Of a DNA stretch of 11,807 nucleotides, positions 1 to 7,655 are shown in pieces. The stretch comes from Deltaproteobacteria bacterium. Lineage in GTDB: Bacteria; Desulfobacterota; Syntrophia; Syntrophales; Smithellaceae. Under the pieces are notes generated by a model. That model had not been told where the DNA came from. It did no database searches and saw nothing but the letters and a program-made list of their open reading frames with translations. Location: positions 1-11,807 of the forward strand of contig JAGFXG010000024.1 of assembly GCA_017860985.1 (NCBI GenBank). Reading direction: 5' to 3'. The first letter of the stretch is position 1. Each line of letters opens with the position of its first letter. The translations under genes and the position numbers were made by a program.

Positions 1-951
1 AATATCCGGCCCTGTCATCTTCAGAGATTCTGCATCCACTTCCACGGGATGATCGCCGCCGACAAAACCATAATCCCTGTCGATGATGGGATTCTTTCCT
101 GGCAGGCAGTCACATTCTGCAGTGATGTTCAGCAGGGCGTTGATGACAATCGTCTTTCTCTGGATTTTCTTCCAGACGGCGGCCGCCGTCTCAACCAGCT
201 TTTCCTGAAAAACCTTTATATCCGAGTCCCAGAAGATCTCAAGAGCAGCTTCCGGGCACATGGCAATACACTGAGCGCATCCGATGCACTTTTTCAGATC
301 ATAATCAGGATAACCGGGTTCCGCAATGCTGGCTGCTTTTGTCGGGCAGATCTCAACACAGACGCCGCATCGGGTGCATTTCTTCTTTTTTAGCACAGGA
401 TGATAATCGGAATGCATCCGTTGCTTCTGGGCCCGGGACGCAAACCCCATCGAGATATTCTTGATTGCACCGCCGAACAAAGAAACCATATGTCCTTTGA
501 AATGGGAAAAAATGACAAATCCCTGCGTTCTGTCAAAGACGGATCCTACCTGGACTGTTTTAAAATGCCTGTAGCCCGCAGGAATCGAGACGACATCCCT
601 TCCATCCATACCGTCGGCAATGATAACCGGACACCCGAGAAAATCGGCCGTGTAACCATGATCCGAGGCCGTTTTCAGGGAATCAACAGCGGTGTGCCGG
701 CTGCCGGAATAAAGTACAGTTGTATCAAAAACAAAAGGTTTTGCTCCGTTCGCGATCAGCCAACCCGCGATTTCTTTCGCGTAGTCAGGAGTCAGATAAC
801 CTTTATTTCCCCGCTCGCCCCAGTGGAGTTTGATTCCGACGCTGTCACCGGAATCAAACTGAGGCTGGAATTGCCTCAAAAGATTTTGCAGCGATTCGGT
901 ATAGGGTTTTTTCTTACCCGCTACGGATTCGAAAAAGACAGTCTTTGCCAA
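1..951 (-). CDS. DUF362 family protein with two [4Fe-4S] ferredoxin motifs (3' end outside window)
   Basis: I translated this gene by hand on the minus strand; 317 residues are visible and the frame is open to the left edge, so the C-terminus is missing. Family-typical N-terminal elements are present: an MAKTVFFES-like start, a GIKLHWGERG stretch at residues 39-48, and SHFKGHMVSLFGGAIKN at about 149-165. Two CxxCxxCxxxC clusters follow, Cys192/195/198/202 and Cys222/225/228/232. A CDCLPG segment near 280 matches the conserved Cys-rich C-terminal part of DUF362 proteins. The family is described as uncharacterised Fe-S centre proteins; an electron-transfer role is inferred. The start is taken as TTG at 951-949, because AGGA lies 6 bases upstream and no in-frame ATG follows the upstream stop. 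It lies 129 bases after the SDR gene, so it may be a last operon member or have its own promoter. Family call is firm; function is unknown. Confidence 0.88.
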   Translation of the reverse strand, partial: MAKTVFFESVAGKKKPYTESLQNLLRQFQPQFDSGDSVGIKLHWGERGNKGYLTPDYAKEIAGWLIANGAKPFVFDTTVLYSGSRHTAVDSLKTASDHGYTADFLGCPVIIADGMDGRDVVSIPAGYRHFKTVQVGSVFDRTQGFVIFSHFKGHMVSLFGGAIKNISMGFASRAQKQRMHSDYHPVLKKKKCTRCGVCVEICPTKAASIAEPGYPDYDLKKCIGCAQCIAMCPEAALEIFWDSDIKVFQEKLVETAAAVWKKIQRKTIVINALLNITAECDCLPGKNPIIDRDYGFVGGDHPVEVDAESLKMTGPDI

Positions 952-988
952 ACAGTGTCCTATCAATCAAATTTATTCTTGGAAACAC

Positions 989-1021
989 ATTATAAATCTT
1001 TTATCCATTGATTGCATTATA
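989..1021 (-). promoter_or_regulatory. Possible weak promoter(s) upstream of the DUF362 gene
   Basis: The 129-base gap between the SDR gene and the DUF362 gene is AT-rich. On the minus strand it holds two exact TATAAT hexamers, at 1021-1016 and 994-989. Neither has a convincing -35 box at 16-18 bases: the second has ATGCAA at 17 bases, only 3 of 6 matches. Either could be a -10 element serving the DUF362 gene separately from the operon, or chance in AT-rich DNA. I saw no convincing terminator hairpin in the same gap. Confidence 0.25.
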
Positions 1022-1080
1022 TAAATAAAACCCCCACCATGCATACAATATACAGCATCATCCCAAGCAAAACGTCGATT

Positions 1081-1911
1081 TTATTTTCCCGACCGCCAGG
1101 CCACCAATTTAACAATCCAGTCCGAGGGCATGCGCGTCAGAAAACCATTGCTGATACGATGCCAGAAGTACAGGGATTTGGCCAAAATGCCCGGCACAAC
1201 AAGAAACGTCCCGCTTTTCACTCCGCGAACAATCGCCCTGGCCGCCTTTTCAGGTGTCAATAAACCGGCAAATGTTTTTACAGCCCGTGCTTCACGGGGA
1301 AGCGCTGCAGCTTCTTTTTCTACAAACGGTGTTTTCACTTCCGGAGGGCAGACAAGTGTAACGCGAATATTATATCGCTTCAGTTCGCTGCGCAGGCATT
1401 CGGTAAAACCCACAAGAGCGTATTTCGTCGTACAATACGAACTGTAGCCGAACATACCGATAAGTCCCGCCATGGAGGAAATGTTGACAATATGTCCGCT
1501 GCCTTTTTGTTTCATATAGGGCAGCATGGCACTGACGGTGTTTCTTGTACCGTAGACATTGATTTTCATGCACTGGTCAAACTGGTCATAGGAAATGTTT
1601 TCAAAACAGCCTGCGGAACTGACGCCGGCGCAGTTAATCAATAGGTCAGGTATGCCGAATTTTTCGACGGCGGTTTTGATTTTCTGCCGCACAGCATGAT
1701 GATCTGCCACATCCATGGAGATGGCTTGAACGCTCTGAGAGGTTTTGTTTATGACCGCTTCAATGGTCCGGCATGCCTCGTCCAGCAAAGCCTGTCCCCT
1801 GGCGAAAAGGACAAGACTGCATCCCTGCCTGGCGAGAAGATTTGCCGTGGCCAGACCGATGCCGCTAGATCCCCCGGTAATAAAAGCGAGTTTATTGGAA
1901 AAGTAAGCCAT
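1081..1911 (-). CDS. Classical short-chain dehydrogenase/reductase, 3-ketodihydrosphingosine reductase-like
   Basis: This 276-residue protein is a classical SDR using NAD(P)H. The cofactor-binding TGGSSGIG motif is at residues 12-19, the NCAG motif at 93-96, the active-site Asn at about 118, Ser146, and the catalytic YCTTK motif at 159-163 (Tyr159, Lys163). After the core, a CPPEVKTP segment at 188-195 recalls the PPDTDTP segment of 3-ketodihydrosphingosine reductases, as does the GGSSGIG glycine loop. The C-terminal 40 residues are hydrophobic and aromatic (LYFWHRISNGFL), which could allow membrane association. The start at 1911 is preceded by GAGGTGAAGGGTC, a reasonable ribosome site, and lies 11 bases after the upstream SDR gene, so the two are co-transcribed. 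A long-chain or lipid ketone substrate is an inference from motif resemblance; many SDRs of this type have other substrates. Confidence 0.9.
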   Translation of the reverse strand: MAYFSNKLAFITGGSSGIGLATANLLARQGCSLVLFARGQALLDEACRTIEAVINKTSQSVQAISMDVADHHAVRQKIKTAVEKFGIPDLLINCAGVSSAGCFENISYDQFDQCMKINVYGTRNTVSAMLPYMKQKGSGHIVNISSMAGLIGMFGYSSYCTTKYALVGFTECLRSELKRYNIRVTLVCPPEVKTPFVEKEAAALPREARAVKTFAGLLTPEKAARAIVRGVKSGTFLVVPGILAKSLYFWHRISNGFLTRMPSDWIVKLVAWRSGK

Positions 1912-1922
1912 GACCCTTCACC

Positions 1923-2933
1923 TCATTTCCTCAATTTTTGATTAATATATTCTCTGATCCTCTCTAGCCCTTCAGCATAGGACACCTGTGGTGCATAACC
2001 CAGTTCATTTTTAATTCGGTCATTGGGGATTCGGTTATCCGAGCCGACCAGATTCAGTGCTTCACGGGTAATGAGCGGACGTTTCTGTATGCCGAACAGT
2101 TTGTAGACCCCCTCCATCAGATAAGCTCCGACTGCTGCCAGCGGTGCGGGAAGGCTCTTCGGATTTCCCACTCCAATCAGATGAGCAATGTCCGTAAAAT
2201 ATTGTCTCCATGTAACATCCAATCCGTCGCAGGCATTATAGGCTCTGCCTACGGCCGTTTCGGTTGACCCGGCAAGAATGAGAACATCAGCCACATTGTC
2301 AACATAAGCAAGCCCAGCATTCATTTCCCCTCCGGAGATCAGGCCTGGCGCACCGCTTTGAAGGACATCCATAACATCATGGAGCCACGGGCCCGAGCCC
2401 GGTCCATAGACATTTGCCGGACGAATCACGGAAAGTTTCATGCTCTTATTCTTAAAATATTCCCAGGCAAGCTTTTCCTGAGCCTGCTTGGTTCTGCTGT
2501 AGGGACCCAGTGTTTTCCCGTATGGAGTGTCTTCAGGGCAGGATTGAGAGTGAATATGGTCACCGTAAACGGCTATGCTTGAGGCAAGAACCACACGGGC
2601 CCGGTTCTGCACTGCCTGTTCAAAAATCCGCCTGCTGCCTTCAACCGTAACTTCCCAGTATTTCTTTTCATCCCCCCAGTCTGTAACAATCGCCACCAGA
2701 TGAATGATCGTTTTCGCTCCGGCAGCGGCATTCTCTACGGCGTGAAGATCAGATATACTGCCGCGCACAACCTCGACGTTGCCCGTCCATTCCAATGGAA
2801 TCGCTTCGTCGGGAAGTGCCAGCACTTTCAGGTTGATTCCTTTTTGTAATAGTTTATGAACAACTCTTCTTCCGATAAATCCGGTTGCCCCTGTCACCAG
2901 AACCGGCTGCGCGATTTTTTCTTCTACATTCAT
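1923..2933 (-). CDS. Extended SDR, NAD-dependent epimerase / 3-beta-hydroxysteroid dehydrogenase type
   Basis: This 336-residue protein is an extended SDR. The Rossmann motif GATGFIG is at residues 15-21, a conserved ASSIAVYGD segment at 117-125 supplies the active-site Ser, and the YSRTK motif at 145-149 gives the catalytic Tyr145 and Lys149. RPANVYGPG at 171-179 is the usual substrate-domain signature of the epimerase and 3-beta-HSD families. A short hydrophobic segment (APLAAVGAYLMEGVYKLFG, about 263-281) resembles the membrane-contacting region of 3-beta-HSD-like members. The start has a strong ribosome site, GGGAGG, 6 bases before the ATG. It follows the activase gene by 32 bases and precedes the classical SDR by 11. 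The two SDRs could act in sequence on one hydroxyl/keto carbon skeleton with the GRE product or substrate; that is inference. Sugar-nucleotide epimerase is the main alternative. Confidence 0.88.
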   Translation of the reverse strand: MNVEEKIAQPVLVTGATGFIGRRVVHKLLQKGINLKVLALPDEAIPLEWTGNVEVVRGSISDLHAVENAAAGAKTIIHLVAIVTDWGDEKKYWEVTVEGSRRIFEQAVQNRARVVLASSIAVYGDHIHSQSCPEDTPYGKTLGPYSRTKQAQEKLAWEYFKNKSMKLSVIRPANVYGPGSGPWLHDVMDVLQSGAPGLISGGEMNAGLAYVDNVADVLILAGSTETAVGRAYNACDGLDVTWRQYFTDIAHLIGVGNPKSLPAPLAAVGAYLMEGVYKLFGIQKRPLITREALNLVGSDNRIPNDRIKNELGYAPQVSYAEGLERIREYINQKLRK

Positions 2934-2965
2934 TATTGCCCTCCCCGGATAACATTAATATGGGA

Positions 2966-3904
2966 CTAACTGTTTGTTTCAGTGATCCCGGCTTTCGCGA
3001 ATATAGCCCTGCATTTTTCACTGATGGCGCTGTCGGGAAAAGAAGTCATGACTTTGCTTTTTTTATATGGATCTTCCACCCCGATTTTGTCGCTTTTTTC
3101 ATGCCATAACGGATTGTACGCCAGCAGAGAGGCTTCGGTAATATTGAGGCCTTTCAGAAAAGCGGCGATTCCTCTGATGTTTGCTTCCGTGTCGGTAATA
3201 TTAGGAATAAGCGGTATTCGTGGAAGAAGCAGTTTATTATCTTTTTTTGCCTTTTCGGAAATCAGGCTGAAATTATCGAGGATTTTTTCGTTGGGCCGGC
3301 CGCAGTATTTTTTATGGGCAATACTGTCGATTATTTTGATATCAAAATAGATTGTATCGAGATATGGATAGAGCATGTCCATAAACCTGTTCAGATCAAA
3401 AAAGCCGCAGGTTTCCAGAAGCGTGTGAATGTCATGCTGTTTGAGTGACTGTAAAAGCCGAGAGGTGAATTCCATGTATAGTGTGGGTTCACCTCCGGAC
3501 AGAGTCGTGCCCCCGCCTGATGTGTCGAAAAATGGTTTATCCGGCAGAATCCTTTCAATAATATCGTTAACGGTCATTGCTTTTCCCACTCTGTCCAAAG
3601 CGCCGGACGGACAGGATTCAACGCATAAATAGCAAAGCGTGCATTTGCTTCTGTCAATGTAAAAACGGTTGTCCTGCCCGAGTGCTTGTTCTGGACAAAC
3701 ATCCCGGCAGGCTCCGCAATCAATGCACAATTTGGCATCAAAGGATATTTCCGCAGCGGTTTTTTTGCTTTCCGGGTTGTGGCACCACACACAGGAAAGG
3801 GGACATCCTTTATAGAACACCACGGATCGTATACCCGGCCCGTCATCAAGGCTGTTGCCCTTGATTTCCAGGATGAACGGCGTTTTTGTTTCGTCTTTGG
3901 TCAT
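2966..3904 (-). CDS. Glycyl radical enzyme activating enzyme (radical SAM, with two extra [4Fe-4S] clusters)
   Basis: This protein uses S-adenosylmethionine and a [4Fe-4S] cluster to abstract hydrogen from the conserved glycine of its partner, here the adjacent GRE. The radical SAM motif CPLSCVWC gives Cys34, Cys38 and Cys41. An inserted ferredoxin-like domain carries Cys60/63/66/70 and Cys88/91/94/98. The SAM-binding SGGEPTLY motif is at 136-143. At 312 residues it matches GRE activases with the auxiliary-cluster domain, such as those of the dehydratase and decarboxylase branch, rather than the shorter pyruvate formate-lyase activase. The N-terminal GPGIRSVVFYKGCP stretch is typical. It follows the GRE gene by 18 bases. 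No clear Shine-Dalgarno precedes the ATG, so translation is probably coupled to the GRE stop. The specific partner is inferred from adjacency. Confidence 0.96.
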   Translation of the reverse strand: MTKDETKTPFILEIKGNSLDDGPGIRSVVFYKGCPLSCVWCHNPESKKTAAEISFDAKLCIDCGACRDVCPEQALGQDNRFYIDRSKCTLCYLCVESCPSGALDRVGKAMTVNDIIERILPDKPFFDTSGGGTTLSGGEPTLYMEFTSRLLQSLKQHDIHTLLETCGFFDLNRFMDMLYPYLDTIYFDIKIIDSIAHKKYCGRPNEKILDNFSLISEKAKKDNKLLLPRIPLIPNITDTEANIRGIAAFLKGLNITEASLLAYNPLWHEKSDKIGVEDPYKKSKVMTSFPDSAISEKCRAIFAKAGITETNS

Positions 3905-3922
3905 AAATAATTTTAAATTTAA

Positions 3923-6898
3923 CTATATTCCAAATTCGGCGCGCTCGATCAATTCCATCTGCATGTCCCTGTTGAGGGTCACAAAGTAGGCGTTGTATCC
4001 GGATATGCGGACCAGGAGATTCTGATAGTTTTCCGGATGCTCCATGGCGTCTCTGAGAGTTTTTGACGATACGACATTCAACTGCATCTGCATTCCGCCG
4101 AGGTCGCTGTATGTCTTCACATACGAATAGATGTTTTCCACGATTCTCTGATGGGTTTCATGCGCGCCCGGCACGACTTTCACATTGAAGGCAATATTGT
4201 TGTTCAGGTTTTTCGGGTCCAGTCTGGCAACATCGCGGATGTTGTCTAAAATGCTTTTGGAGGCATGCGCTTCAGGAGTCAGTCCCGGTGTAAAGGCTTT
4301 GCCCGCGAGCCTTCCCGAAGGAAGCGCTCCGGTAAGAGTGCCGAAAGCCACATGATTGGACATGGACCAGAATCCTGCCGTATATTTGCCACCCCTGTAA
4401 TTTGTGTGTTCCCCGAAGCAGTCGTGGGCAAGTTTAGCCACTCTATTGGCTGTCGCCAGCGCTTCATGGTCGCCGGAGCCGAACAGTTGGGCCTTGTTTT
4501 TTATTAGGGCAAGCAGGGCGGGATCATTTTTAAAGTTGGTGTTGACGGCATTTCTCAGTTCCTTGAAAGAGACCCTCTTCTCTTCAAACACAAATTTATT
4601 GATGGCCATCAGCGAATCGGTGATATCGGCAAGACCAATGCACGCGGTCCCCGATGAATTGTAAAGAGCACCGCCTTTGGTAACGTCTCGGCCGCTTTTT
4701 ATCGGACCTTCTATCAGGGCGGAAATAAAAGGAGTCGGACGTATCGCCTGATGAGCCTCTCCCAGAAGATTGTTGTATTCACAGGTCTGATCAGCCAGAA
4801 AGCGAAGCTGTGCTGCAAACGCGTTGAAGAAAGATTCGTAGTCCTGAAAGTCACCGGATTCGATATCACCGGTTCTGGGGCCTAAATTCCATCGCATCAA
4901 TGGATGCCATCCATTGTTAAGAGCCATCTCGAGGGCTGCCACCATGTTGAACATCATACAATTGGTGTGACCGATGTGGCGTCCGGAAAGCGTTGGTTCC
5001 ACGCATCCTGTCGCCGACCAGTCCCGCAAGTGTTGTGCCGGATAGTTGAATTCCGCAAGCGATGCCATGACAGCCTCGTCATTATGGATTGAAGGAGTGG
5101 CGGTGGTATTTAAATTTACTTCGCAAAGCCGTTTCAAGTAGGTTTCACTGTTTCTCTCCCGGTTATAGCGGGCATTGACATTGGGATCCCGGATGGAGAG
5201 CATTTCTGTGACCTTTAGAAAAATATAGGTCATATCATTGACTGCGTCTTCGCCATCAGGCGTCACACCACCAAGGGTAATGGCCTGATCGGAGGAACTG
5301 CCGCCGAAAAGGTAGTTGCCGATGTCCGGTATTAAAGGCAGGTGGTCTGTGCAGCGCATATAAAAACAGCCGATCAGTTCAACGGCGTGCTTTATGTATT
5401 TCCGTTTCTCTTCTTCACCGGCAATTTTTTCCATGTCGGCCAGAAAATAAGGTTGAAGCCATTGATCCAGCCGTCCCAGCGAAAATCCGGCGTTGGTGTT
5501 TTCCATGTGCACTCCGACCCAGATGATCCACATCGCATTGACGGCTTCATCAAGCGTGACACAGGGATTCTCCGGAACGCGCCGGCAGATATCGGCCAGA
5601 TGGATCAATTCATTTTTGCGGTCGGGATCGGTTTCCTGTTTCGCGAGGCGCGTAGCCTCAACGGAAAGCTTTTTCGCATAGGCATTGATTCCCTCAAGAC
5701 TGATTTTCAGCGCACGCAGTGTGTCGAGCTTTTGTTTTTCAGACTCTGGCGTCTCGCCCCATTCCCTGTCAATCTTCGCGATAATGCCTTTGGTACCAAG
5801 CTTTAATATTTCAGGATAATTTAAAATGGTGTGAGACAATGCTACGGTTTTCCATAAGAAGCAGGCGGCGAAGCGCTCATCGAGTTTTTGACAGAGCGGA
5901 TAATCTTTGTTGTCTCTTACCCATTGACGAAAGTTGCGATGCAGCCAGAAAGGAAATACCTTGTTGTGAAGAACATCTACTGTTTCGGGAGTCACGTCGT
6001 ATGGATTCAGCGGCCTGTAGGGCGCGGTGAGCAGTTCTCCCCAGATCATCGTGCCATGGGCATCCGGATAGATGATGACCCCTATTTCCTTTGTGGTATT
6101 TGTTCCGGCAATCAAGTCATTCTTTCTGATGATGGGTTTTCTGTTTTCCATCAGAAATTTGAACGCTTGTGCCTGACGTAGCTCGGCAATTACAGGCCTG
6201 CCGTTTTTATCGGTTTCAAATCCATTTTCCCTGTACCACCCGGTCAGGATCTCCGCCCGCTCATGGCATATTGCCGGACGGGTCTTTAAGTGGATATCCA
6301 GAAAATCCCTTAACCTTGGGAAGTCATTCAGGGAATATTCCGAAAGATACGGTTCGGGTAAATACCTGACGCCGGGATCGACAGAGCCGGCTCTGATCTG
6401 CCGCAGTTTTTTAGAATCAATGCTTTTTTTTGAGGCAGCCCCGGCGTTGTAATTCCGATTTTCCATTTTTGTTTCTTTTTTCAGTTTAGCAATATGGATG
6501 TGTTTCAAAAGAAGCGAAAGGTAAAAGTTGATTAACTGCAGATAACCAAGATTACCGTGCATGACGATTCTGTTTTCCATCAGGGCCAGCATCAGCCTGT
6601 TGGGAGGTTTTGTGGCTGCTTCCTTGACGGCGTTTTCATCTGCAAAGATAAGCTGAGCATCTGTTTGGGAAGGCATATTTTTTAAAACAATGACCTTACC
6701 GTTTTCGAAGCGCAGTGCCTGTTCCACGCTGCCACTTTCCGTTTTGATGCCGAAGGTGAAATTCAGCCAACCGTCATCACCCTTCAGATACTTTCTTAAT
6801 GACGGTCGGGTATTGAAGTTAAAAGCAAAGAATTTAAAAAAAAGATTAGCCAGCGTGTTGGTGTAACTTTTAGAAACTTTTTGTGCTGTTGCCTGCAT
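3923..6898 (-). CDS. Glycyl radical enzyme with N-terminal SCP2-like domain; CxE-type, substrate unknown
   Basis: This 991-residue protein is a glycyl radical enzyme. The thiyl-radical cysteine lies in TGCVEP (Cys632), with the general-base Glu634 two residues on. The glycyl radical loop RISGYNA (964-970, radical Gly967) is near the C-terminus. Cys-x-Glu is shared by glycerol and diol dehydratases, choline TMA-lyase, hydroxyproline dehydratase, isethionate lyase and 4-hydroxyphenylacetate decarboxylase. Pyruvate formate-lyase has Cys-Cys and succinate synthases lack the Glu. Residues 45-130 resemble an SCP2 sterol-carrier domain (beta-strand FGIKTESGSVEQALRFENGK, then NRLMLALMENRIVMHGN and a terminal helix), a fold that binds hydrophobic ligands. 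The GRE part from about residue 145 has the normal family length of roughly 850. I placed the start at 6898, because GGGGAGG lies 6 bases upstream of that ATG; an ATG at 6919 has no such site. The substrate cannot be named from sequence alone. Confidence 0.95.
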   Translation of the reverse strand: MQATAQKVSKSYTNTLANLFFKFFAFNFNTRPSLRKYLKGDDGWLNFTFGIKTESGSVEQALRFENGKVIVLKNMPSQTDAQLIFADENAVKEAATKPPNRLMLALMENRIVMHGNLGYLQLINFYLSLLLKHIHIAKLKKETKMENRNYNAGAASKKSIDSKKLRQIRAGSVDPGVRYLPEPYLSEYSLNDFPRLRDFLDIHLKTRPAICHERAEILTGWYRENGFETDKNGRPVIAELRQAQAFKFLMENRKPIIRKNDLIAGTNTTKEIGVIIYPDAHGTMIWGELLTAPYRPLNPYDVTPETVDVLHNKVFPFWLHRNFRQWVRDNKDYPLCQKLDERFAACFLWKTVALSHTILNYPEILKLGTKGIIAKIDREWGETPESEKQKLDTLRALKISLEGINAYAKKLSVEATRLAKQETDPDRKNELIHLADICRRVPENPCVTLDEAVNAMWIIWVGVHMENTNAGFSLGRLDQWLQPYFLADMEKIAGEEEKRKYIKHAVELIGCFYMRCTDHLPLIPDIGNYLFGGSSSDQAITLGGVTPDGEDAVNDMTYIFLKVTEMLSIRDPNVNARYNRERNSETYLKRLCEVNLNTTATPSIHNDEAVMASLAEFNYPAQHLRDWSATGCVEPTLSGRHIGHTNCMMFNMVAALEMALNNGWHPLMRWNLGPRTGDIESGDFQDYESFFNAFAAQLRFLADQTCEYNNLLGEAHQAIRPTPFISALIEGPIKSGRDVTKGGALYNSSGTACIGLADITDSLMAINKFVFEEKRVSFKELRNAVNTNFKNDPALLALIKNKAQLFGSGDHEALATANRVAKLAHDCFGEHTNYRGGKYTAGFWSMSNHVAFGTLTGALPSGRLAGKAFTPGLTPEAHASKSILDNIRDVARLDPKNLNNNIAFNVKVVPGAHETHQRIVENIYSYVKTYSDLGGMQMQLNVVSSKTLRDAMEHPENYQNLLVRISGYNAYFVTLNRDMQMELIERAEFGI

Positions 6899-6942
6899 GG
6901 AATACCTCCCCGTCATCACAATGAGTTTATTTCAATAAGCTT

Positions 6943-7608
6943 TTATTCATCATTGAAATTTGCTTTCATTTTTGTGAGATCTTCGATCATATCTGAAGTT
7001 CGCTGCTGGATAAAAGCATCTACATCATCCAGCACTTCGTGAAACAGGCGGCTGTTCGTCAGCGTGACAAGACCGTGAAGGTCGGACCAGAATTTGACGA
7101 CCTGATATAAAACGAAACGATCCGTCCCCTTCCTCTTTCCCTTCACTGAAATGTAAGCGCTGATGGTTTCGGTAAACAGAGAAAGACATTTCAAAGCATT
7201 TTGTTTTTCGGTATGGGCCAGAGGTTCTATGTCAGTGCCCACGTAGTCGAGATATTTGGGAGTGTGCAGATTGAACATGATATCGTAATAGCTAGGATTG
7301 GTTAGCCCGAATTCAACATAAGCGCGAAGCATGGCTTTTATTTTGTTTTCAATATCGTTAAATGGAGCCGCGTGTTTTGTCAGAAGTCCATGCAGCTTCT
7401 CGAAACCGCGTATTCTGATCATTAAATTGATCTCATTTTTATTGGTGTAATAATTATAAATGGTTGTGGCTGTAACACCCAAACGGGACGCTATTTTACG
7501 CACACTTAAATTATTAAATCCTTCCGCGATGATGATGTCAAGAGCGGTATCCAGAATCCTTGCCCTGGTGTTGTCTATTTCTTCTCTCGTCATGGGCGCT
7601 TTAGGCAT
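6943..7608 (-). CDS. TetR family transcriptional regulator (WHG-type C-terminal domain)
   Basis: This 221-residue regulator has the TetR N-terminal DNA-binding domain at residues 13-60: RARILDTALDIIIAEG, the helix-turn-helix LSVRKIASRLGVTATTIYNYY, then TNKNEINLMI. The C-terminal ligand-binding half includes KFWSDLHGLVTL, with Trp174, His178 and Gly179 matching the motif after which the WHG/TetR_C_33 domain is named. I chose the ATG at 7608: AGAGGA lies 7 bases upstream, whereas an in-frame ATG at 7668 falls inside the promoter. The gene is first in the operon, 44 bases before the GRE gene. Its own promoter overlaps two palindromic operators, so it probably represses itself and the downstream genes until a ligand binds. 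The ligand is probably the GRE substrate or a related molecule, which is inference. Confidence 0.93.
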   Translation of the reverse strand: MPKAPMTREEIDNTRARILDTALDIIIAEGFNNLSVRKIASRLGVTATTIYNYYTNKNEINLMIRIRGFEKLHGLLTKHAAPFNDIENKIKAMLRAYVEFGLTNPSYYDIMFNLHTPKYLDYVGTDIEPLAHTEKQNALKCLSLFTETISAYISVKGKRKGTDRFVLYQVVKFWSDLHGLVTLTNSRLFHEVLDDVDAFIQQRTSDMIEDLTKMKANFNDE

Positions 7609-7628
7609 GATCGTATCCTCTTGTAATA

Positions 7629-7655
7629 ATAACGTTGTTAATATAACGGTGTTAT
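7629..7655 (-). promoter_or_regulatory. Two tandem palindromic operator candidates for the TetR regulator
   Basis: Two copies of one palindrome lie 14 bases apart. The copy at 7643-7655 reads ATAACGGTGTTAT, a perfect inverted repeat with 5-base arms and a 3-base centre. The copy at 7629-7641 reads ATAACGTTGTTAA, the same pattern with one mismatch at the end. They cover the -10 box, part of the spacer and the expected transcription start. This is where a repressor would block RNA polymerase. TetR proteins bind such palindromes as dimers, and the tandem arrangement suggests two dimers. The palindromes and promoter overlap are seen directly; binding by the adjacent TetR is inferred. Confidence 0.72.

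Noticed and set aside
49..1263. Three plus-strand open frames (49-393, 400-1011, 1012-1263)
   Set aside because: They lie opposite the DUF362 gene, whose minus-strand frame has clear family motifs and two cysteine clusters, and opposite the SDR end. Their translations show no family pattern.
5342..5806. 154-residue plus-strand open frame inside the GRE gene
   Set aside because: It is antisense to a well-conserved part of the GRE and has no recognisable domain or convincing ribosome site.
3923..6898. Identity as pyruvate formate-lyase, benzylsuccinate synthase or alkylsuccinate synthase
   Set aside because: The active site is Cys-Val-Glu rather than Cys-Cys, and the accessory small subunits of the succinate synthases are absent.
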